Below are positions 1-8,211 of a DNA stretch of 64,000 nt, piece after piece (positions within the stretch are counted from its first letter, which is position 1; every line of letters begins with the position of its first letter). Position numbers and translations under genes: made by a program. Below the pieces are notes generated by a model, which saw only the letters and a program-made list of their open reading frames with translations, had not been told where the DNA came from and ran no database searches. The stretch is from Microbacterium sp. AZCO. Lineage in GTDB: Bacteria; Actinomycetota; Actinomycetes; Actinomycetales; Microbacteriaceae. The stretch covers positions 186,001 through 250,000 of the forward strand of contig NZ_CP154857.1 in NCBI RefSeq assembly GCF_039614715.1, written 5' to 3'.

Positions 1-1
1 C

Positions 2-2251
2 TGGGATCGCGCCGCCGAGCTCGGCGTCAAGGTCTTCCTGCGCACGGACATGCCGACGCTCACGCCGCAGCTCGCCGACTACTTCGACCGCGAGTTCGGC
101 GGCCTCGACACCGAGAACCCCGAGCTGTGGCAGGTGTACACGAAGGCGCTCGACGAGCTGTACGCGGCGGAGCCGGCGCTCTCCGGCATCCTGATCCGCA
201 TCGGCGAGGGCGGCAACGTCTACCAGGAGCCGGGCTGGGACTACTACTCCGAGATCGCCGTGCGCTCCGTCAAGGCCGTGCGCACGATGCTCGAGACGTA
301 CTCGTCGCAGGCGGAGGCGACGGACCGCGAAGTGGTGTTCCGCACCTGGAGCGTGGGGATCGGCGACGTCGGCGACATGCACACCGACCCCGAGGCGTAT
401 CACGCCATCCTCGACGGCCTCGATTCGCCCGCGCTCATCGTCTCGACGAAGTACACGCTCGGCGACTTCTATTCGTGGCTGCCCCTCAACGACACCCTCG
501 AGACGGGCGACCAGCGCCGCATCGTCGAGTTCCAGAGCCGCCGCGAGTTCGAGGCGTTCGGCTCGTTCCCCAACGATCTCGGCCCGCAGTACCAGTGGGC
601 GCTGCAGACGCTGCTCGAGAAGAACCCGCACATCGAGGGCATCTGGACGTGGACGCAGGACGGCGGCCCCTGGCGCGCCGGCCCCATGTCGCTGTACTTG
701 AAGAGCGGCTTCTGGCAGCTCTACGAGCTGAACACTCAGACCGCGGCCGCCCTCGCGCGCGACCCGAACACCGACATCGGCCAGGTGACCGTCGACTGGG
801 CCAAGGAGTGGTTCTCCGAGGACCCGAGAACCGTCACGGCGATCGCCGACGCCATGGCGCTCTCGCGGGATGCCATCACGCAGGGCCTCTACATCCAGCC
901 GTTCGCCGAGAAGCGCACCTTCGCGCTCGGCCTCGAGCCGCCGCCCCAGATGTGGATCTTCGAGTGGGACATCCTCACGGGCGATTCGGCGAGCCTCGGC
1001 GTCATCTACGAGATCTCGAAGGACCGCATCGACGAGACCATCGCCGCAGGGCACGACGCCGTCGCCAAGGCGGAGAAGATGCGCGATGACGTGGCGGGGA
1101 CGGATGCCTCGACCTGGCGCGATCCCGCGCTCCGCGACGCCTTCGTCGGCACCCTGGACTACCAGGCCGACGTGCTGCGCATGCTCGCGGCGTACCGCGA
1201 GATGTTCCTCGAGCAGATGCGCTGGCACGACACGCTGGACCCGGCCGCGCACGCCGCGTGGGAGAAGGCGCGTGACGAATACGTGGCGCTGGCCGACGAG
1301 CACGTCCAGAAGTACACGGGCGACGTCGACCACCCCGCGTGGAACCTCGCCGCGGCCGACCTCTCGGTGCAGCGCGCCGACCGCGACGTCGCCATGTCGT
1401 GGATCGCGCGCATCATGCTCGCCCTCGCCCTCGCCTGGCTCATCATCGGCATGGTGGCCGCCCGGACGCGGCTGGTCCGTCGCCCCGGCGCGGCCGCGGC
1501 CCGCGTGACCTGGCTCGCCGCGACGCGGCCGTGGCGTGCTCGCGAGGGGACGCTCGGCCTCCTCACGGTCGACCGCTGGCTCCTGCTCATCGTGCCGGGC
1601 GCCCTGCTCGTCGGCACGCGCGCCGTGCAGACGTCGTTCCTCTCCTGGACGCACCTCGCGATCGTGCTCGGCGCGTGGATCGTCTTCCTCGTGGGGATCG
1701 ATCTGCTCCTCGGTCGCAAGCGCTCGCCGTGGCCCGTCATCGCAGCCGTCGGCGGCGTCGTCGTGCTGCGCTGCATCGCGACGCTCGTCGCCCTGTCGTT
1801 CAGCGGCCCCGGCGGCTACTGGTTCGCGTTCTGGACCGACCCGGTGCGCCGCACGGTCTACATCGGCGTCGCGTTCGCCCTGTTCCTGTGGGTGTTCGTC
1901 GCCGCCGGGTGGGCGCTGTCGACGCAGCTCGGCCGTCGCCGCGCGACGGGCGTCGTGCTCGCCGCAGCCGGTGCGGGCCTCGCCATCCCGGCGACGGTCG
2001 TCGCCGTCATCGGCCTCGAGACGGTCCTCTCGGCGTGGAACGACCAGATGGGTCTGCTGCCGTGGGGGCTCGCCCGCATCCTCGGCCTCACGACCTACCT
2101 CGAGATCCCGGCCGACACGGCATGGTGGGCCGCCGCCTTCGGCGCCGTCGTGCTCGTGATCGGGCTGCTGCTCGCCGTGCCGTGGGGCCGGCGCAACGCG
2201 CCCGCGCCGACCGGGGCTGCACCGCAGCATCCCGAACCCGCTGAGGTCTAG
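2..2251 (+). CDS. Glycoside-hydrolase-like protein with C-terminal multi-pass membrane domain (5' partial)
   Basis: The frame is open from the first bases of the window, so the true start lies upstream and about 750 codons are visible. The first 430 or so residues read like a TIM-barrel carbohydrate enzyme of the alpha-glucuronidase (GH67-like) type: a run of acidic and aromatic segments including IRIGEGGNVYQEPGW, IVSTKYTLGDFYSW and IEGIWTWTQDGGPWR. They are followed by a helical stretch. The last 290 residues hold about seven hydrophobic segments, beginning near IMLALALAWLIIGMV and ending near AAFGAVVLVIGLLLAVPWG, separated by short basic loops. I infer a membrane-anchored enzyme whose catalytic part faces outward, but the N-terminal signal is not in view. 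The GH family assignment is tentative; the fusion to a polytopic membrane domain is plainly visible. The stop codon TAG is part of a TAGGCT hexamer that may serve the next gene. Confidence 0.6.
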   Translation, partial: WDRAAELGVKVFLRTDMPTLTPQLADYFDREFGGLDTENPELWQVYTKALDELYAAEPALSGILIRIGEGGNVYQEPGWDYYSEIAVRSVKAVRTMLETYSSQAEATDREVVFRTWSVGIGDVGDMHTDPEAYHAILDGLDSPALIVSTKYTLGDFYSWLPLNDTLETGDQRRIVEFQSRREFEAFGSFPNDLGPQYQWALQTLLEKNPHIEGIWTWTQDGGPWRAGPMSLYLKSGFWQLYELNTQTAAALARDPNTDIGQVTVDWAKEWFSEDPRTVTAIADAMALSRDAITQGLYIQPFAEKRTFALGLEPPPQMWIFEWDILTGDSASLGVIYEISKDRIDETIAAGHDAVAKAEKMRDDVAGTDASTWRDPALRDAFVGTLDYQADVLRMLAAYREMFLEQMRWHDTLDPAAHAAWEKARDEYVALADEHVQKYTGDVDHPAWNLAAADLSVQRADRDVAMSWIARIMLALALAWLIIGMVAARTRLVRRPGAAAARVTWLAATRPWRAREGTLGLLTVDRWLLLIVPGALLVGTRAVQTSFLSWTHLAIVLGAWIVFLVGIDLLLGRKRSPWPVIAAVGGVVVLRCIATLVALSFSGPGGYWFAFWTDPVRRTVYIGVAFALFLWVFVAAGWALSTQLGRRRATGVVLAAAGAGLAIPATVVAVIGLETVLSAWNDQMGLLPWGLARILGLTTYLEIPADTAWWAAAFGAVVLVIGLLLAVPWGRRNAPAPTGAAPQHPEPAEV

Positions 2252-2323
2252 GCTGGCGCCACGCGCGCCTCGCCGCGCGCGCCACGTGCGCCCGGGAGGG
2301 CGCCCACGCACCGGGAGCCGCGG
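2249..2323 (+). promoter_or_regulatory. Possible ppk2 promoter and structured leader
   Basis: TAGGCT at 2249-2254 matches the -10 form seen before many genes here and overlaps the stop codon of the upstream gene. The 69-nt leader that follows is very GC-rich and can fold: GCGCCC and GGGCGC near 2287-2303 form a compact hairpin just before the GGGAG ribosome-binding site. No convincing -35 box is visible, so this is a suggestion only. Confidence 0.3.
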
Positions 2324-3121
2324 ATGTCGAAGAAGCACACGCACGAGGACGGTCTCAGCGCCAAGGAGTACGCGAAGGAGCTGAAGAAGCTCCACGTCGA
2401 GCTCGTGAAGCTGCAGGAGTGGGTCAAGGCCGAGGGCGTCAAGGTCTGCATCGTCTTCGAGGGCCGCGACGGCGCCGGCAAGGGCGGTGTCATCAAGGCG
2501 ATCACCGAGCGAGTCAGCCCCCGCGTCTTCCGTGTCGTCGCACTGCCGGCTCCGACGGAGCGCGAGCTGAGCCAGATGTACATCCAGCGCTACGTGCCGC
2601 ATTTCCCGGCGGCGGGCGAGGTGGTCATCTTCGACCGCTCCTGGTACAACCGCGCCGGCGTCGAGCGGGTCATGGGCTTCACCGACGATGCGACGGCCGA
2701 CAAGTTCCTGGCGCAGGTCCCGCTCGTGGAGAAGGCGATGATCGACTCGGGCATCATCCTCATCAAGTACTGGCTCGAGGTGAGTCCCGAGGAGCAGACC
2801 CGCCGGCTCGAGGACCGCATCCACGACGGCCGCAAGACGTGGAAGCTCTCGCCCATGGACCTGAAGTCCTACAACCGCTGGTACGACTACTCGCGCGCCC
2901 GCGACAAGATGTTCGCCGCGACCGACACCGACTTCGCGCCGTGGAACGTCGCGATCTCGGACGACAAGGAGAAGGCGCGGCTCAACATCATCACGCACCT
3001 CCTGTCGAAGATCCCGTACGTCGAGATCCCGCACGAGGAGCCCGTGCTGCCCGCCCGCCAGGAGCCCGGCGACTACGTCGAGCCCGACTACGACTACCGG
3101 TACGTCCCCGAGACGTTCTGA
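2324..3121 (+). CDS. ppk2: Polyphosphate kinase 2 (PPK2)
   Basis: A 265-residue cytosolic kinase of the PPK2 family, which transfers phosphate between polyphosphate and nucleotides. The Walker A motif GRDGAGKG sits at residues 47-54, Walker B with its DRSWYNR signature at about 101-110, and the lid segment YWLEVSPEEQTRRLEDR follows. WKLSPMDLKSYNRWYDY is the conserved PPK2 segment after the lid. The length is normal for a one-domain PPK2. The start ATG follows a GGGAG ribosome-binding site. The gene is next to a CHAD-domain gene, a domain known to bind polyphosphate, which supports a local polyphosphate role. The substrate preference (ADP, GDP or NDP in general) cannot be read from sequence alone. 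Confidence 0.93.
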   Translation: MSKKHTHEDGLSAKEYAKELKKLHVELVKLQEWVKAEGVKVCIVFEGRDGAGKGGVIKAITERVSPRVFRVVALPAPTERELSQMYIQRYVPHFPAAGEVVIFDRSWYNRAGVERVMGFTDDATADKFLAQVPLVEKAMIDSGIILIKYWLEVSPEEQTRRLEDRIHDGRKTWKLSPMDLKSYNRWYDYSRARDKMFAATDTDFAPWNVAISDDKEKARLNIITHLLSKIPYVEIPHEEPVLPARQEPGDYVEPDYDYRYVPETF

Positions 3122-3137
3122 GCGGACGGGCTCGCGG

Positions 3138-3551
3138 TCAGGCCCCGCGCTGCGCCATCGCCTGATCGAAGGCGCCGTCGCGGGTGGAGACGATGTCCTT
3201 GCCGAGGGGCATGAGCGAGACGGGCACGAGCTTGAAGTTCGCGATGCCCAGGGGGATGCCGACGATCGTGATGCACAGCAGCAGACCCGTGAGGATGTGC
3301 TCGAGCGCGAGCCACCAGCCGGCGAGGATGACCCAGATCACGTTGCCGAGGAACGACCACACGCCGGCCGACGGCTTGCTCACGACGGTGCGCCCGAAGG
3401 GCCACAGCGAGTACAGGCCGACGCGGAATGAGGCGATGCCCCACGGGATCGTGATGATGAGGATGCACAGCACGACCCCGACGAGCAGGTAGCTCAGGAA
3501 CAGCCAGAACCCGGCGAGGACGAGCCAGATGATGTTGAGCAGGGTGCGCAC
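3138..3551 (-). CDS. YccF-family inner membrane protein
   Basis: A 137-residue protein with two YccF repeats. Each has a hydrophobic stretch followed by the family signature: IPWGIASFRVGLYSLWPFG in the first half and VGIPLGIANFKLVPVSLMPLG in the second. Four hydrophobic segments are expected. The role of the family is not established. The frame starts best at GTG 3551, since the family N-terminus RTLLNIIWLVLAG begins there; a CAGAAT hexamer lies 6 nt before that GTG, which fits a leaderless start. The gene is divergent from the CHAD gene, with 55 bp between the starts, and ends 16 bp from the convergent ppk2. Confidence 0.85.
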   Translation of the reverse strand: MRTLLNIIWLVLAGFWLFLSYLLVGVVLCILIITIPWGIASFRVGLYSLWPFGRTVVSKPSAGVWSFLGNVIWVILAGWWLALEHILTGLLLCITIVGIPLGIANFKLVPVSLMPLGKDIVSTRDGAFDQAMAQRGA

Positions 3552-3594
3552 AGGATCATTCTGGCAAGGGATGCCTCCGGCTCCGGCACCGTCG

Positions 3595-3600
3595 TAGGCT
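3595..3600 (+). promoter_or_regulatory. -10 box of the CHAD gene, leaderless spacing
   Basis: TAGGCT lies exactly 6 nt before the GTG at 3607, so transcription would be expected to begin at or next to the start codon. No ribosome-binding site is visible in front of the GTG. The -35 region is not recognisable. Confidence 0.45.
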
Positions 3601-3606
3601 CGGGCT

Positions 3607-4488
3607 GTGCGGGTTTCGACGGCGCCCCCGACGATCGCGGAGCTGATCCTCGACGCGCTGCGGTCGGCCGCCGCCGAAGTGGCGGCGACGGAGGCCGCCG
3701 CGCTCGCCGACGAGCCCGACGGGGTGCACCAGCATCGCGTGCGCGTCCGCCGCCTGCGCAGCGTGCTGGCGGGATTCCGGCCGCTGCTCGAGCGCGAGCC
3801 GGTGGATCTCCTGCGCGTGCTCTTCCACGAGTGGGGGAGCGAGCTCGGGATCGTCCGCGACATCGAGGTGCGCGCGGCGGTCGCGGAAGACGCGATCGAG
3901 CGGTCGGGGGTGGACGATCCGCGCGTCGTTCGACGCCTGGTGGAGTCCGAGCGCCGGGACTACGCCGCCGCGCACGCGCGACTCGTCGAGCTCGCGGGAT
4001 CGCCGCGGTCCGTCGAGCGCGCCCGGCTCCTGCGCGAGTTCGTCGCGGCTCCGACGGTCGTCGCCGAGGACGCGGATGCCGCTCCTCTCGTCGCCGTCGT
4101 GCTCCGGGCGCAGGCCCGCCGCGTGCGCAAGGCGGTGAGGCGACTGGATGCCTCCGAGGAGTCGTACCACGACGTGCGGAAGGCCGCCCGGCGCATGCGG
4201 TACGTCGCCGAGGCGATCGCCGCGTCGGCCCCAGGCCTCTACCCGGACGAGGTGGCGGATCTCGCGGAGGCGGGCGACTCGCTCCACGACGCCCTCGGAG
4301 GCCATCGCGACGCCGTGCTCTTCGCCGAGAGCGTGGCGCGCTCGGCCGTGCACGCGGAGCGCGCGGGAGAGCCGATCGAGGACTACGGCCGCGTCGAGGC
4401 GCGGGCGCGCGAGGAGGCGGCCGAGCACCTGGTCGAGCTGCCTCGGGCGCTGCAGAAGCTCCGGCGCGCGGCATCCACCCTCCGCTGA
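3607..4488 (+). CDS. CHAD domain protein
   Basis: A 293-residue, almost wholly helical protein with the conserved-histidine alpha-helical domain. It carries paired basic helices: HQHRVRVRRLRSVLAGFRP near residues 40-60 and ESYHDVRKAARRMRYVAEA near 180-200, each with the conserved His and Arg/Lys pattern. CHAD domains bind polyphosphate and can locate proteins on polyphosphate granules. There is no fused CYTH or other catalytic domain, so a binding or scaffold role is likely. The PPK2 gene 500 bp upstream supports a link to polyphosphate. The start is GTG 3607, chosen because the frame begins there and a -10 box is placed for leaderless translation. Confidence 0.85.
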   Translation: MRVSTAPPTIAELILDALRSAAAEVAATEAAALADEPDGVHQHRVRVRRLRSVLAGFRPLLEREPVDLLRVLFHEWGSELGIVRDIEVRAAVAEDAIERSGVDDPRVVRRLVESERRDYAAAHARLVELAGSPRSVERARLLREFVAAPTVVAEDADAAPLVAVVLRAQARRVRKAVRRLDASEESYHDVRKAARRMRYVAEAIAASAPGLYPDEVADLAEAGDSLHDALGGHRDAVLFAESVARSAVHAERAGEPIEDYGRVEARAREEAAEHLVELPRALQKLRRAASTLR

Positions 4489-4512
4489 CGCTCCTGCCGG
4501 GGAGGGATGCCG
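4469..4512 (+). terminator. Possible hairpin terminator after the CHAD gene
   Basis: CGGCATCC at 4469-4476 can pair with GGATGCCG at 4505-4512 (8 bp), with a further short CTCC/GGAG pairing beyond a bulge. The 5' arm overlaps the end of the coding sequence and there is no T-run. Weak, but it has the same GGCATCC/GGATGCC composition as stronger terminators in this window. Confidence 0.25.
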
Positions 4513-4551
4513 GGCGACGGTGTCGGACGCCGCGCCTAGACTTGTCGGGCC

Positions 4552-6993
4552 ATGACCGACGCCACCACGCCCATCATCGTCGGCAGCGACCGCGGACCGC
4601 GCGACGCCGGCGAGCGCCCCGACAACGTGCTCCTCGAGGGTCTCAATCCGCCGCAGCGCGAGGCCGTCACGTATCGCGGCCCGGCGCTCCTCATCGTGGC
4701 CGGCGCGGGGTCGGGCAAGACGAGCGTGCTGACGCGCCGCATCGCATCGCTGCTGTGGAACCGTGAGGCGTGGCCGAGCCAGATCCTCGCCATCACCTTC
4801 ACGAACAAGGCCGCGGGCGAGATGCGCGAGCGCGTGCAGCACCTCGTGGGCGACAACGCGGCGCAGGGCATGTGGATCTCGACCTTCCACTCCGCGTGCG
4901 TGCGCATCCTCCGTCGCGAGGCGCAGCAGTTCGGGTTCACGAAGGCCTTCACGATCTACGACTCGGGCGACTCGCGCGCGCTCATCAAGCGACTCGTCAA
5001 GGAGCACGAGGCGGATGCCTTCGGTCTCACGCCCGCCGCCGTGCAGGGCAAGATCTCCAAGCTCAAGAACGAGCTCGCCGACGCGGAGTCGTACGCGCGG
5101 CAGGCGAACCTCAACGATCCTGCCGAGCGCATCTTCGTCGATATCTTCGCCGACTACCAGCGTGCGCTGCAGCGGGCCAACGCGTTCGACTTCGACGACC
5201 TCATCGCGCAGACGGTCTACCTGTTCCGCGCGTTCCCGCACGTCGCCGACGTCTACCGGCGGCGGTTCCGGCACATCCTCGTCGACGAGTACCAGGACAC
5301 CAACCACGCCCAGTACGCCCTCATCCACGAGCTGACCCAGCCGCTCTCCGAACCGGAGGGCGAGTCGTTCGGTGACGGCGGGATGATGATCTTCGACGCG
5401 CCGGCGGTCGAAGCCCTCCCCGCGGCATCCCTCACCGTCGTCGGCGACTCCGACCAGTCGATCTACGCCTTCCGCGGTGCCGACATCCGCAACATCACGG
5501 AGTTCGAGCGCGACTATCCGGGCGCGAAGGTCGTGCTGCTCGAGCAGAACTACCGGTCGACGCAGAACATCCTGAGCGCCGCCAACGCCGTCATCAGCAA
5601 CAACTTCGACCGCAAGGACAAGAAGCTGTGGACCGACGTCGGTGCGGGCGACAAGATCGTCGGCTTCACCGGCTATTCGCAGCACGACGAGGCGCAGTTC
5701 GTCGCCGACGAGATCGAGTCGCTCCGCCGCGCCGGGGTCGACTACTCGCAGATGGCCGTCTTCTACCGCACCAACTCGCAGTCCCGTGCGCTTGAGGAGA
5801 TCTTCATCCGCTCGGCCGTGCCCTACAAGATCATGGGCGGCACGAAGTTCTACGAGCGCGCCGAGATCAAGGACGCCCTCGCCTACCTCGTCGCGGTCGC
5901 GAACCCGGCCGACGAGATGGCGGTGCGCCGCATCCTGAACAAGCCGCGCCGCGGCATCGGCGACGTCACCGAGACGGCGATCGCTCGCTATGCGGCCGAG
6001 GAGGACATCACCTTCCGCGACGCCCTCGCGAACGCGTCGGCGCTCGGTGTGGGGCCGAAGATCCAGGCGGGCATCGCACAGCTCGATGCCGTGCTGGCCG
6101 AGGCATCCGCTCTCATGCTCCCCGCCTCGGGCGAGCTCGCGCCGCCGACCGCGGTCGCCGAGGGTCTGCAGATCCTGCTGCAGAAGAGCGGGTACCTCGA
6201 CGCGCTGCGCGCGAGCAAGGACCCGCAGGACGAAGCGCGCCTCGAGAACCTCGACGAGCTCGTCGCCGTCGCCCGCGAGTTCGCGCGCAACAATCCCGAG
6301 GGCACGGTCATCGACTTCCTGACCGAGGTCGCCCTCGTCGCCGACGCCGATGACCTCGACGACGCGTCGGGCTCGGTGTCGCTCATGACGCTGCACACGG
6401 CGAAGGGCCTCGAGTACGACGCCGTGTTCATCACGGGCGTCGAGGAGGACCTCATCCCGCACCGCATCTCGGCCGGCGAGCCCGGCGGGCCGCAGGAGGA
6501 GCGACGGCTCTTTTACGTCGGCGTGACGCGCGCCCGCAAGCGCCTCTTCTTCACGCTCGCCATGACGCGCGCGCAGTTCGGCGAGGTCACGGTCGCGATG
6601 CCGAGCCGCTTCCTGCAGGAGATTCCCGCCGAGCTCATCGACTGGCGCCAGTCGCCGGGCGACGTCAACTCGCGCGGCGGCACGCAGTCGCGCGCGCTCA
6701 ACGCTCGCCGCCCGGGCGGAGGCTCCGGCTTCGGCACGTCGCGGCGGTACGGCGAAGACCTCGTGCCGAAGTCGACGTCGATCGAGCGCTTCGCCAACCG
6801 CATCCCGGCCAAGGTGCGCGACAACGGCGACATGGTGCTGGGGCCGGGTGACCGCATCCGCCACGAGGACTTCGGCGAGGGACGAGTGGATGCCGTCACC
6901 GGCGAAGGCGCGAAGCGCGTCGCCCACGTGCGCTTCGACAAGGTCGGCGCCAAGAAGCTCCTCATCAAGATCGCCCCGATCGAGAAACTCTGA
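4552..6993 (+). CDS. pcrA: UvrD/Rep-family 3'-5' DNA helicase (PcrA type)
   Basis: An 813-residue superfamily 1A helicase, normal length for PcrA. The visible motifs in order are Walker A AGAGSGKT (residues 50-57), motif Ia TFTNKAAGEMRERV, Walker B VDEYQDTN, motif III GDSDQSIYAFRGAD, motif IV EQNYRST, motif V LHTAKGLEYDAVFITG, and motif VI EERRLFYVGVTRAR. The C-terminal 60 residues form the Tudor-like RNA-polymerase-interacting domain (GDRIRHEDFGEGRVDAV). It acts in nucleotide-excision and recombination repair and in removing stalled RNA polymerase. A variable insert rich in small residues near 275-295 (residues around PSGEG/APAVEALPAAS) lies between motifs II and III, as in other actinobacterial PcrA proteins. 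TAGACT 9 nt before the ATG is a plausible -10. Confidence 0.95.
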   Translation: MTDATTPIIVGSDRGPRDAGERPDNVLLEGLNPPQREAVTYRGPALLIVAGAGSGKTSVLTRRIASLLWNREAWPSQILAITFTNKAAGEMRERVQHLVGDNAAQGMWISTFHSACVRILRREAQQFGFTKAFTIYDSGDSRALIKRLVKEHEADAFGLTPAAVQGKISKLKNELADAESYARQANLNDPAERIFVDIFADYQRALQRANAFDFDDLIAQTVYLFRAFPHVADVYRRRFRHILVDEYQDTNHAQYALIHELTQPLSEPEGESFGDGGMMIFDAPAVEALPAASLTVVGDSDQSIYAFRGADIRNITEFERDYPGAKVVLLEQNYRSTQNILSAANAVISNNFDRKDKKLWTDVGAGDKIVGFTGYSQHDEAQFVADEIESLRRAGVDYSQMAVFYRTNSQSRALEEIFIRSAVPYKIMGGTKFYERAEIKDALAYLVAVANPADEMAVRRILNKPRRGIGDVTETAIARYAAEEDITFRDALANASALGVGPKIQAGIAQLDAVLAEASALMLPASGELAPPTAVAEGLQILLQKSGYLDALRASKDPQDEARLENLDELVAVAREFARNNPEGTVIDFLTEVALVADADDLDDASGSVSLMTLHTAKGLEYDAVFITGVEEDLIPHRISAGEPGGPQEERRLFYVGVTRARKRLFFTLAMTRAQFGEVTVAMPSRFLQEIPAELIDWRQSPGDVNSRGGTQSRALNARRPGGGSGFGTSRRYGEDLVPKSTSIERFANRIPAKVRDNGDMVLGPGDRIRHEDFGEGRVDAVTGEGAKRVAHVRFDKVGAKKLLIKIAPIEKL

Positions 6994-7005
6994 CATCGAC
7001 GCGAT

Positions 7006-7011
7006 TAGGCT
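7006..7011 (+). promoter_or_regulatory. -10 box of the SseB-domain gene
   Basis: TAGGCT lies 3 nt before the first ATG (7015) and 6 nt before the second ATG (7018). The usual spacing to a leaderless start in this window is 6-7 nt, so 7018 is the more likely translation start. No good -35 is visible. Confidence 0.4.
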
Positions 7012-7014
7012 CGA

Positions 7015-8106
7015 ATGATGGCCCTCTTCTCCCGCGGCAAGCGCGATCGAGACCGCTCGCCCGAGTCGACACCCGTTCAGGCGACCGAGGCAGACACGTC
7101 GGCGCCGCAGGTGACCGAGCCCGCCACGGGTTCGGCCGCGGCGGTCCCGGGTGCGACAGTCCCGGCCGAGGCGGTCCCGGGTGCGGCGGCTTCCGCCGGA
7201 GCGTCTCACGCCGAGGCGGTCCCGGCGGAACAGCCCGAGCCGGAGGCCGCGGCATCCGTCGGCATCTCGGTGTCGTCGTTCCGTGGCGTGGGTGCGCCGC
7301 CCGCGGAGCCGTCCCCCGCACCGGCCGCCCAGGAGTCGACGCCCGGGCTTCGCGGCAACTCGCTGCTCGCCGCCGCGCTCGGAGAGCTCTCCGACCCGCC
7401 CACGCCCCCGCAGATCATCAACGTCGCGCGCCAGCTGCTGCAGGGGCACCTCTTCCTGCGCATCAAGGGCGACGCCCGGGCCCTGCTGTCGGAGGGCAAG
7501 CAGCTCCCGCTCGCGATCGCGACGCTGAACGACGAGAACTACGTCGTCGCCTTCAGCGGCGGACCGGCGCTCGAGGCGAGCGTCCGCGCCGACGGCGACA
7601 CCGACACCTCCGCGATGGCTCAGCCGGTGTTGACGGTGCTCAAGTACGTGCTCGAGGGTCCGTACGCGGGCCTCGTGCTCGACCCGGCCTCTCGTCCGGC
7701 GACCGCGGTCCTGCGTCGCGACATGCTCGAGAAAAGCGTCGAGGCGAGTGACCCGCACGTCACCATCAAGACGCTGCTGAGCGGCGAACGCACGGCCGCG
7801 ACGGCGGCGGCCGTCGTCGATGCCCTTGCGACCGTGCCGTTCTGGGTCGCCGTGAGCCAGGACGACGAGGGGCGCATCGGCGTCGCCGAGGTGCGCACTC
7901 CGGAGGGGGAGCGGTTCCTGCAGCTGTTCTCGCACCCGCTCGAGGTCGTCGCGGTGGGCCGCGGCGAGCGCCCCGCGCCGATGGATGCCGAGCGGCTCCG
8001 CAAGGCGCTGCGGGGCGACCTCGAGCTGACCGGGGTGATCGTGGATCCGGGCGGACCGTGGATCCAGCTGCGGCGCCCCGATCTCGGCGCCCTCATCGAC
8101 GGCTGA
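7015..8106 (+). CDS. SseB-domain protein with proline/alanine-rich N-terminus
   Basis: 363 residues. The first 110 are a low-complexity Ala/Pro/Glu stretch with repeats such as VPGAAASAGASHAEAVPAE and are probably disordered. From about residue 115 the SseB N-terminal domain is visible: ALGELSDPPTPPQIINVAR, LYLRIKGD-type strand (LFLRIKGDARALL), LPLAIATLNDENYVVAFSG, and GPYAGLVLDPASRPATAVLRRDMLE. A second alpha/beta part follows, from SVEASDPHVTIKTLL, ending in VIVDPGGPWIQLRR. SseB domains are common in actinobacteria and their role is unknown; some are near secretion genes. Two ATGs are adjacent in frame (7015 and 7018). It follows pcrA by 21 bp but has its own -10 box. No signal peptide is present. 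Confidence 0.8.
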   Translation: MMALFSRGKRDRDRSPESTPVQATEADTSAPQVTEPATGSAAAVPGATVPAEAVPGAAASAGASHAEAVPAEQPEPEAAASVGISVSSFRGVGAPPAEPSPAPAAQESTPGLRGNSLLAAALGELSDPPTPPQIINVARQLLQGHLFLRIKGDARALLSEGKQLPLAIATLNDENYVVAFSGGPALEASVRADGDTDTSAMAQPVLTVLKYVLEGPYAGLVLDPASRPATAVLRRDMLEKSVEASDPHVTIKTLLSGERTAATAAAVVDALATVPFWVAVSQDDEGRIGVAEVRTPEGERFLQLFSHPLEVVAVGRGERPAPMDAERLRKALRGDLELTGVIVDPGGPWIQLRRPDLGALIDG

Positions 8107-8112
8107 CCCGTC

Positions 8113-8130
8113 GCGAGAACGCCTTCTCGC
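8113..8130 (+). terminator. Short hairpin after the SseB-domain gene
   Basis: GCGAGAA (8113-8119) and TTCTCGC (8124-8130) form a 7-bp stem with a 4-nt loop, 7 nt after the stop codon. There is no T-run. It may act as a weak terminator. Confidence 0.35.
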
Positions 8131-8174
8131 CGCGGAACGCGCAGTTCTGCCGGAGTTCGGCACGCCGCTGGGCC

Positions 8175-8204
8175 GTGACGGACGTCGGGGCCACCCCCTA
8201 GGGT
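8175..8204 (+). promoter_or_regulatory. Promoter of the LigD-type polymerase gene (leaderless)
   Basis: GTGACG at 8175-8180, 18 bp, then TAGGGT at 8199-8204, then 7 nt to the ATG at 8212. The layout predicts a transcript starting at or next to the ATG. No Shine-Dalgarno sequence is present. Confidence 0.5.
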
Positions 8205-8211
8205 CGGAACC

